DNA of 29,089 bases from positions 1 to 29,089 of the forward strand of contig JASLED010000089.1 in assembly GCA_030151255.1 (NCBI GenBank), given 5' to 3'. Within the stretch, counting starts at the first letter, position 1, and each line of letters opens with the position of its first letter. Of the stretch, positions 23,596 to 29,089 are shown piece by piece. A program made the position numbers and the translations under genes. The stretch is from Flavobacterium sp. Lineage in GTDB: Bacteria; Bacteroidota; Bacteroidia; Flavobacteriales; Flavobacteriaceae. The notes beneath the pieces were generated by a model. That model was not told the origin of the DNA. It saw only the letters and a program-made list of their open reading frames with translations, and made no database searches.

Positions 23596-23640
23596 ATAAC
23601 TTTTGATTCTTTTTTACATGAAATAAAGTAATTTAAAGAA
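23596..23640 (+). pseudogene. Decayed duplicate of the first 15 codons of the CoA-NUDIX gene
   Basis: From 23599, 42 bases align without gaps to 25880-25921 with 38 identities, and the first 21 are identical. Frame is kept: this copy reads I-TFDSFLHEIK-stop-FKE, against MTFDSFLHKIKQIKE in the intact gene. The start codon is ATA instead of ATG and codon 12 is a stop. It lies on the same strand as the NUDIX gene, between DUF4268 and paralog A, where a tandem duplication of the paralog-to-NUDIX segment would leave it. After 23640 similarity is lost. Confidence 0.8.
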
Positions 23641-23742
23641 AATAATATGTTTGTTACTATTTTTTTGTAGAAGATGATTATTTGAAAAATATATTTTTGG
23701 TGGTAAATAATTGCATGACTAAACATTGCGTATTTCTACAAA

Positions 23743-25626
23743 TTAGTAATAAGAAACTGTTTGCGGTTTATCATGATTAAATCTGGGCAATTCAATATTA
23801 TAATCAATTGTATTTGTACTAAAATAGCCACCATTTACAAGGTCTGGCATAAGTGGATAATAAACTAATGAAAAAGAAACACGACTAAAAACGAGGTAAT
23901 CGTTATTCGTTACAAGACCTAAACTAAACCTAGAATACATTCTTGAATTAAACATTGCTTTGATGGAATTACCTATTACAGCTCCTTCATAACTAAAAAA
24001 GGGATCGAAACGAAAGCCTTTCCAACGATATGGTGAGTAAGACTGCCATCTGTATGATAAGGCTAAACGATGTGTTCCTGTAACTTTTTGAGCTTTTAGC
24101 CCGCTAATGGCATTGTCCATTTTTAATTCATCTCCCATATGGTCCATACGATGTGTTCCAAAAATGAGTTCAGGATTTAAAAAATGTCTAAACTTCCAGT
24201 CTTTTACTAAAAATAATTTGGTAAAATAAGAGCCTGAAACTTTTAAGGCTGTTTGCTCTAATTTACCATGGTTAATATTACTTCCCCATTCAATATTGCC
24301 TGCAAAATATCCGTATTTTGTATAATTTCCCAATGAAAATTTTGTTCCAAAATATGGAATATTAATTTGGTATTTGCGCTGAACTCCACTTGTAATAGAA
24401 AATTCTCGACCTACCTGAACATCTTCAATTATACCATTGTTAAAAATATAATGATCCTGAATATAATCGATCGTGCTAATGCCAATGCTTCCTAAATAAG
24501 ATATCTTGTCGCTATAAAAATGATCTGGATCATAAGCTTCTGTTGGATATTTGGTATAATTGGAATGAATATAACGGCCCGAAATACGTAAATTAGTTAC
24601 TAATGGTTTATTTTTATAACTTGTAAATAGCGGAATAGAATAACCAGCCCAATAATCAAATAAATTGTATTTAATAGGTTCGTAACTATAAATTTTATTG
24701 ATGCTAGGTAAGGAATCTCTTCTCGAATTTTGAAGTATTGTAATTCCTCCTCCCCATTTAGCATAAGGTGTATAAAACGGACGTTCAAAACTAATTTTTT
24801 TGATATAATTAGCATATACATCTTGATGATATTGCACATTTGCATTGATAAATGTGCGTTGTATATTGTTTATAACATAATTAAAATACCAACCTGTGTA
24901 TTTTTGCTTGTATTCATTGTAATATTGACCAACAATTTCATGACCTAATCCCAAAAAGTTTCGTTCTGTTAACCTAGCTCTTAATGATAGCGTTGAAACA
25001 CCGCCAGTTGGATAAATAGTCCAAGTATCCAATTCTCTTACTAAAACATCAACAGAATCTGGCGAAGATGTAGGAATAGGTGTAATAAATACTCTGCGAA
25101 TGTATTTTTGTGTTCGTAATAATCGTTCTGATTCTTTTATTTTGAGCGAGTCAAAAGTTTGTCCAGATTTAAAAAGCAAAAAGCTTTTAATGGTAAAATT
25201 TTTCGTTTTTAAATGTAATTTATTTCCCCATTTTTCAAACGAATTGGTCGGATGAATCGTAGAATCGCGATCAGAATATCCAAACGGATCTAAAGTTGTA
25301 ATTTTAATATGTCGAATAATTTTTCCTTCTCCAAAAGCTAAATTTTGATTGTTTTGTATTTCGGGCGTATTAGATGTCATTCGATATTCAGCTTTATAAA
25401 AAAGCCTTTTTAAAACATCTTTAAATTTCAGAGTAGGTGCATTATTTTTTAAATCATTCAGTAATTGTATTGTATCTTGTTTTACTGTTGTATCAATACT
25501 TTTTGCATGCGCTATAGAATCATTTTGATAGAACTGCATAAGTTGAGGTTCTTTTTTATTCTGAGCACATAATACAAAAGGCACACAAAATCCTAAAAAG
25601 ATAAGCAAGCATATTTTTTTTAGCAT
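23743..25626 (-). CDS. POTRA-barrel outer-membrane protein, paralog A (BamA/TamA-like)
   Basis: A 627-residue relative of paralog B with the same plan. The signal peptide MLKKICLLIFLGFCVPFVLCA is cut before Q22. One POTRA-like domain (about 102-204) has GKIIRHIKITTLDPFG and LLLFKSGQTFDSLKIKESE. The barrel ends PRFNHDKPQTVSYY. The two align nearly end to end without large gaps. Divergence is spread through the barrel, while the POTRA entry (WGNKLHLKTKNFTIK) and the tail are almost fixed. This suggests that both kept a common partner while loops changed. It is transcribed away from the CoA-NUDIX gene, with 250 bases between, and no terminator is obvious after its stop. Physiological role unknown. 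Confidence 0.75.
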   Translation of the reverse strand: MLKKICLLIFLGFCVPFVLCAQNKKEPQLMQFYQNDSIAHAKSIDTTVKQDTIQLLNDLKNNAPTLKFKDVLKRLFYKAEYRMTSNTPEIQNNQNLAFGEGKIIRHIKITTLDPFGYSDRDSTIHPTNSFEKWGNKLHLKTKNFTIKSFLLFKSGQTFDSLKIKESERLLRTQKYIRRVFITPIPTSSPDSVDVLVRELDTWTIYPTGGVSTLSLRARLTERNFLGLGHEIVGQYYNEYKQKYTGWYFNYVINNIQRTFINANVQYHQDVYANYIKKISFERPFYTPYAKWGGGITILQNSRRDSLPSINKIYSYEPIKYNLFDYWAGYSIPLFTSYKNKPLVTNLRISGRYIHSNYTKYPTEAYDPDHFYSDKISYLGSIGISTIDYIQDHYIFNNGIIEDVQVGREFSITSGVQRKYQINIPYFGTKFSLGNYTKYGYFAGNIEWGSNINHGKLEQTALKVSGSYFTKLFLVKDWKFRHFLNPELIFGTHRMDHMGDELKMDNAISGLKAQKVTGTHRLALSYRWQSYSPYRWKGFRFDPFFSYEGAVIGNSIKAMFNSRMYSRFSLGLVTNNDYLVFSRVSFSLVYYPLMPDLVNGGYFSTNTIDYNIELPRFNHDKPQTVSYY

Positions 25627-25674
25627 AAAGGATAAATGTATTGAGCTATTGCAAATGATTAAATATAAAGCAAA

Positions 25675-25692
25675 TTAAGTATTTATTTTTAA
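25675..25692 (-). pseudogene. Possible remnant of a DUF4268 3' end
   Basis: 17 of 18 bases match 23101-23118, the end of the DUF4268 gene including its stop codon (I-N-T-stop). It lies 48 bases upstream of paralog A, close to where DUF4268 lies relative to paralog B (29 bases). Position supports homology, but the match is short and AT-rich, so chance is possible. Confidence 0.35.
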
Positions 25693-25876
25693 TTTTTAAA
25701 CATAATTTAATTGTATTTTTAAAGTATTATCTTCTAAATTTTAATAAATTAGTTAAATGTTTTTTTATTGATTATTTTGTTTACATTAAGAGTGTAATTC
25801 TTTACTTTTTTCTAACCAAGGTTTGGGAATAAAGTAGTAATTTTAGATAAGTGAAAAACGTAAAAACAAATTATCT

Positions 25877-26521
25877 ATGACTTTTGATTCTTTTTTACAT
25901 AAAATAAAACAAATTAAAGAAGCTGTTCCTTATGGTATTGAAGCGCATAGAATGATGTCTCCTAAAGAGCGAGCACCTTTTTTATATGTAGATGAGTTTA
26001 AAGATTTAAGTCCAAAAGAATCTGCGGTAATGATGCTACTTTATCCCAAAAAAGGCAAAACGTATTTGTTATTAATTGAACGTGCCGTTTACAAAGGTGT
26101 ACATTCTGGGCAAATTGGCTTTCCTGGCGGCAAATTTGATAGCACAGATACAGACTTAAAACATACTGCTTTAAGAGAAGTGTATGAGGAAGTAGGTATT
26201 ACAAAAACAGAAATTCAAGTTATAAAACCTTATTCAAAAATATATATTCCGCCAAGTAATTTTTATGTTCAACCATTTTTGGGAATTGCTACAAAAGAAT
26301 TGAATTTTTCGCCCAATCCAGATGAAGTTGCAGCTATTATAGAATTACCACTTGAAGTAATTTTTGAAGATAAGTTTGTAGAACAAGTAGATTTAAAAAC
26401 AAGTTATTCAGAACAAACTCCAGTGCCCGCTTTTAGATATAATAATTATATTATTTGGGGCGCAACGGCAATGATGATCAGTGAATTGAAAGAAACTTTA
26501 CGCAGCTCATTAAGTTATTAG
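25877..26521 (+). CDS. CoA pyrophosphatase (NUDIX)
   Basis: Predicted to split coenzyme A or its derivatives into phosphopantetheine and 3',5'-ADP. The 214 residues show the CoA-type extension LLIERAVYKGVHSGQIGFPGG in short form (about 65-85; the family pattern is LLTxR...HxGxxxFPGG). It is followed by a NUDIX helix with LREVYEEVGI (99-108), where REVYEEVG keeps the metal-binding residues. The first half of the box is shifted, as is normal in this branch. It starts MTFDSFLHKIKQIKE, the segment duplicated at 23596-23640. The acyltransferase follows 77 bases later with its own predicted promoter. Confidence 0.85.
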   Translation: MTFDSFLHKIKQIKEAVPYGIEAHRMMSPKERAPFLYVDEFKDLSPKESAVMMLLYPKKGKTYLLLIERAVYKGVHSGQIGFPGGKFDSTDTDLKHTALREVYEEVGITKTEIQVIKPYSKIYIPPSNFYVQPFLGIATKELNFSPNPDEVAAIIELPLEVIFEDKFVEQVDLKTSYSEQTPVPAFRYNNYIIWGATAMMISELKETLRSSLSY

Positions 26522-26567
26522 AAATTTTTCGAATATTTTTTTAATTCAATTAAAAAATTAAAAAGAT

Positions 26568-26575
26568 TAACTTTG
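26568..26575 (+). promoter_or_regulatory. Predicted -7 element (TAACTTTG) for the acyltransferase
   Basis: TAACTTTG matches TAnnTTTG, 23 bases before the ATG at 26599. No clear -33 TTTG. Confidence 0.45.
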
Positions 26576-26598
26576 TAGTTCTTTATTAAAGAAAAATT

Positions 26599-27429
26599 AT
26601 GGGATTATTTAAAAAAAACCCTTTTGGACATGTTTTGTGGATTAAAAAATGGATTATTAGAATCTTTGGTTTTTTAAGCCATCAACGTTTTAGAGGTTTT
26701 AATGATTTACAGATAGAAGGCTCTGAAATTATTAGAAATTTACCAGATACAAATGTTTTGTTTATCTCAAACCATCAAACTTATTTTGCTGACGTTGTAT
26801 CAATGTTTCACGTGTTTAACGCTAGCTTAAAAGGAAGAGTAAATTCTATAAAAAATGTAATGTATATTTGGAATCCGAAACTAAATATGTATTATGTAGC
26901 GGCTTCAGAAACGATGAAATCAGGTCTTTTGCCACGAATTATGGCGTACGTTGGAGCTATTCAGGTAGATAGAACTTGGCGAAGTCAAGGGATAGAATTA
27001 CAAGAAAAACGAGAAGTAGATAAGAGCCAGGTAGAAAATATAAAAGTTGCTTTAGATGATGGTTGGGTAATTACTTTTCCGCAAGGCACAACAAAATCTT
27101 TTAAACCAATTCGAAAAGGCACAGCGCATATTATTAAAAATTACAAACCTATTGTTGTTCCAATTGTAATTGATGGTTTTAGAAGATCTTTTGACAAAAA
27201 AGGACTTCATTTAAAGAAAAAAGGTATTTTGCAATCGATGGTTATTAAACAACCGCTTGAAATTGATTATGAAAATGACACAATTGAACAAATAGTTGAA
27301 AAAATTGAAATGGCAATTGAGCAACATCCTTCATTTTTAAAAGTTTTACCACAAGAATTTTTGGAAGAGCAAGAAGAATTAGAAAAAAAGCGATCATATG
27401 AGTATTTTAACTCGTGTGAAAATTATTAA
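26599..27429 (+). CDS. PlsC-type 1-acylglycerol-3-phosphate acyltransferase
   Basis: Probably acylates lysophosphatidate or a related lysolipid at the inner membrane. The 276 residues start MGLFKKNPFGHVLWIKKW, with one short amphipathic or membrane-associated stretch. The acyltransferase motif is FISNHQTYFAD, with H59 and D65; the spacing is H-x5-D rather than the usual H-x4-D. The second motif is FPQGTTKS (160-167), with Q162 where PlsC has the glutamate of FPEGTRS. The block GTAHIIKNYKPIVVPIVIDGFRR completes the family pattern in short pieces. The protein is clearly in this superfamily, but the motif changes make the acceptor and even the activity uncertain. It ends at a strong terminator shared with the convergent EamA gene. 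Confidence 0.8.
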   Translation: MGLFKKNPFGHVLWIKKWIIRIFGFLSHQRFRGFNDLQIEGSEIIRNLPDTNVLFISNHQTYFADVVSMFHVFNASLKGRVNSIKNVMYIWNPKLNMYYVAASETMKSGLLPRIMAYVGAIQVDRTWRSQGIELQEKREVDKSQVENIKVALDDGWVITFPQGTTKSFKPIRKGTAHIIKNYKPIVVPIVIDGFRRSFDKKGLHLKKKGILQSMVIKQPLEIDYENDTIEQIVEKIEMAIEQHPSFLKVLPQEFLEEQEELEKKRSYEYFNSCENY

Positions 27430-27461
27430 AAAAGGTCATCTTTGTAAAGATGACCTTTTTT
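27428..27461. terminator. Bidirectional terminator between acyltransferase and EamA genes
   Basis: A 16-bp perfect stem, 27428-27443 with 27446-27461, loop GT, with A and T runs at the ends. It begins inside the acyltransferase stop codon. Confidence 0.9.
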
Positions 27462-27491
27462 AATTTAAGTAGTATATTGAATAAAATTGAA

Positions 27492-28457
27492 TTAGTTTTT
27501 TTCTTTCTTGAAAAGTAAGTTGCTGTTCATAATAAAAATAGCACCTAGAATTAACAGAATTCCAATCCATTGTATAAGTACTACTTGTTCGTTTAATAAG
27601 AAATAAGCAACCGTAACAGATACAGGAAGTTCTATTGATGCAATAATGCTACCTAACCCAACACCTGTATTAGGAAATCCCATATTTAGAAAAATTGGAG
27701 GCAATATTGTACCAAATAGAGCTAATAATAAGCCCCAAGTATAAAAAATACTCCAATTAAAGTCTTTTGTAATAGCAATATCATTGGTCATTTTTTCATA
27801 AAAGGTAGCCATTATCTCTAAATTATTCGGACCTATTTGTGTAATAAAAGCAAAAATTAGTACAATAATTGTAGCACCACATAACATATATAAACTTCTT
27901 TTAGGAGCTGGTAAATGATTGGCAACTACGTTGGAAGCAAACATTGTTGTAGCAAAAGAACAAGCAGCTAAAAATCCGAAAATAACCCCTCGGTAATCCA
28001 ATGTTACATCATAGCTCATTACGTTAGTTGCAAACATTGTTCCTAATAAAATTAGACCAACCGCAAATATTTTTAAGAGCGACGGAAATTTCTTTGTTAC
28101 AATGCTTTCTAACACAACACCAATCCAAACAGATTGCATTAATAAAACCACAGCAATAGAAGCATCAATAAAACTCACGGCCAAGTAGTATAGTACAGAA
28201 GTAAATCCCATTGATGTACCAGCAAGTATAAGATTTCTTTTATTTTTTGCTGTTGCAATTGGCTCATCAGTTTGTTTTTTTCGAACAGCATTTATAATTA
28301 TCATTCCTAATAATCCAAGTAATACTTGCGAAAGTGTTACTTCTGCAGTAGTAAAACCATGAGAATAAGCTAATTTTACAAACGAGGCTAACATACCAAA
28401 ACTAGAGGCACCAATAGCCACTAAAAAAACACCTTTTATTGTATTTTGTTCTTTCAT
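27492..28457 (-). CDS. EamA-family drug/metabolite transporter
   Basis: A 321-residue inner-membrane protein of the DMT superfamily. It has ten predicted helices in two repeated EamA halves (about 5-145 and 155-310). Visible marks include GVFLVAIGASSFGMLASFVKLAY at the first helix, MGFTSVLYYLAVSFIDASIAVVLL (helices 3-4), and in the second half ASIELPVSVTVAYFLLNEQVV with GILLILGAIFIMN, both in short blocks. Such proteins export amino acids or small metabolites, or take up metabolites; the substrate cannot be told. Monocistronic, with a predicted promoter close upstream and a shared terminator downstream. Confidence 0.88.
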   Translation of the reverse strand: MKEQNTIKGVFLVAIGASSFGMLASFVKLAYSHGFTTAEVTLSQVLLGLLGMIIINAVRKKQTDEPIATAKNKRNLILAGTSMGFTSVLYYLAVSFIDASIAVVLLMQSVWIGVVLESIVTKKFPSLLKIFAVGLILLGTMFATNVMSYDVTLDYRGVIFGFLAACSFATTMFASNVVANHLPAPKRSLYMLCGATIIVLIFAFITQIGPNNLEIMATFYEKMTNDIAITKDFNWSIFYTWGLLLALFGTILPPIFLNMGFPNTGVGLGSIIASIELPVSVTVAYFLLNEQVVLIQWIGILLILGAIFIMNSNLLFKKEKN

Positions 28458-28474
28458 GTCTTTTTTAATTTACG

Positions 28475-28482
28475 CAAAGGTA
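28475..28482 (-). promoter_or_regulatory. Predicted -7 element (TACCTTTG) for the EamA gene
   Basis: On the minus strand 28482-28475 reads TACCTTTG, matching TAnnTTTG, 17 bases before the ATG at 28457. A TTTG at 28512-28509 is too far (26 bases) to be a standard -33 element. Confidence 0.45.
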
Positions 28483-28614
28483 ATTATTAATTATTGGGCA
28501 ATTTAGGACAAATGTCTGCTGAGAAATATATAGTTATTTTTTTGTTGATAAGATACAAAAAAATGAGTAAAATTAATGTTTATAATTAGTAGGTTTTATT
28601 TTATTATAACGAAG

Positions 28615-28853
28615 TCATCTTGCCTTTTTATTTTTCTGAAATTTCTTTACACCTAAGACAATAAAAGCCATGAAATTCCACACCATCCAACTAGAAAGTG
28701 TGATATAAAATCTATTGAGTAAAGAACGAAAGCTAGCTAACCAAGTATTAGTTCTTTCAATAGCATATCTTTCTTTGTATAATTGTTCATCAACATTATC
28801 TTGCCCATTTCGTTTATTAGGGCAGATATTCGCTATTATTTCTTTATCACTAA
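28615..28853 (-). pseudogene. C-terminal remnant of an IS5-type transposase
   Basis: The last ~79 residues of a DDE transposase remain. The key block YKERYAIERTNTWLASF keeps the Y-x2-R-x3-E arrangement with the catalytic glutamate, preceded by CPNKRN and followed by SSWMVWNFMAFIVL. The N-terminal two thirds, with both catalytic aspartates, are missing because an IS982 element ends at 28854. The reading frame appears to continue to an ATG at 28866, but those first codons (MHNG) come from the IS982 end, so any product would be a chimera with no activity. IS5 is my best family guess from the ERTxxW block. Confidence 0.75.
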
Positions 28854-29089
28854 ACCCGTTGTGCATTTTAAAAGATTTTGGTTTTTAAATTATTGATATT
28901 TCTATTAAAGTATTCTTTATTAATGAATTGAATTATTGTTAAAGCCGTTATTTTAGCTAATATTCTAGTTTTAAAACCTTCAAAAGTTTTTGCATAATTA
29001 CGTCTAATCATAAATTGATCGCAGAGTTGTGAGAAAAGAGTTTCTATACGTTTTCTATATTTTTTGAAAAGATAGAATTGTGGTTTGTA
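28854..29089 (-). mobile_element. IS982-family element, right end (cut by window edge)
   Basis: The element end is placed at 28854, where ACCCGTTGTGCA (28854-28865) has the ACCC start expected of IS982 inverted repeats. The transposase stop lies 14 bases inside this end. The rest of the element, its other repeat and the target duplication are beyond the window. Confidence 0.7.
28868..29089 (-). CDS. IS982-family transposase, C-terminal 73 residues (cut by window edge)
   Basis: The minus strand is open from the window edge (29089) to a TAA at 28868-28870. It reads YKPQFYLFKKYRKRIETLFSQ at its start and later MIRRNYAKTFEGFKTRILAKI and TALTIIQFIN. The RIETLFSQL block with its glutamate and the RNYAK...G.K.R..AKI.ALT..Q.IN tail are the signature C-terminus of IS982 DDE transposases. 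No frameshift or stop within the visible part, so it may be intact outside the window. Confidence 0.85.
   Translation of the reverse strand, partial: YKPQFYLFKKYRKRIETLFSQLCDQFMIRRNYAKTFEGFKTRILAKITALTIIQFINKEYFNRNINNLKTKIF

Noticed and set aside
1..29089. CRISPR array, tRNA or rRNA genes
   Set aside because: No regularly spaced repeats, cloverleaf patterns or rRNA-like stretches were seen on either strand.

Overview
The window is AT-rich DNA from a member of the Bacteroidota, most likely the family Flavobacteriaceae; I do not assign a genus. The evidence is the gene content: a PASTA protein/rluD/ddl/coaD block, a NUDIX/pyrE/SRPBCC block, signal peptides cut before Q, SusC-era style TonB receptors with lipoprotein binding proteins, and DUF4268. 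Several genes also carry the Bacteroidota-type -7 promoter element TAnnTTTG just upstream. Both ends lie inside insertion sequences (an IS1182-type transposase on the left, an IS982-type on the right), so the window is probably a contig that broke at repeats.

Layout. 1-930 is mobile: the 5' end of an IS1182 transposase, then a small cassette-like unit. That unit has a long attC-like imperfect hairpin, a 177-residue protein of unknown function, 9-bp inverted core sites around the gene and an 11-bp inverted repeat at its outer edges. 1.1-7.7 kb is housekeeping: L-serine deaminase, 23S rRNA pseudouridine synthase with a PASTA membrane protein, divergent ddl-coaD, a NUDIX hydrolase back to back with pyrE, and an SRPBCC protein. 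8.0-13.5 kb holds a PAS-LuxR regulator, an unknown lipoprotein, lipA, a GAPDH with a YdeI/OmdA-like protein, and a short SWIM zinc-finger protein. Most units are closed by clear hairpin terminators, several of them bidirectional.

13.5-20.2 kb is an uptake operon. After about 0.9 kb of very AT-rich noncoding DNA come a TonB-dependent receptor, a lipoprotein binding protein, a class I SAM methyltransferase, a FecCD permease and an ABC ATPase, spaced by 24, 1, 11 and -1 bases. The receptor would bring a metal chelate or siderophore across the outer membrane, the lipoprotein would hand it to the ABC importer, and the methyltransferase may act on the imported ligand. An orphan response regulator with its own promoter follows.

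21.2-25.9 kb contains two paralogous outer-membrane proteins (POTRA plus beta-barrel, BamA/TamA-like) with a DUF4268 gene between them. A decayed in-frame copy of the first ~15 codons of the neighbouring CoA-NUDIX gene (its ATG now ATA, with an internal stop) lies between the two paralogs, and a possible trace of the DUF4268 3' end lies on the other side. Together they are a readable record of a tandem duplication. 25.9-28.5 kb holds that NUDIX gene, a PlsC-type acyltransferase with altered motifs, and an EamA transporter. The right edge is an IS982 element inserted into an older IS5-type transposase, leaving a chimeric reading frame.
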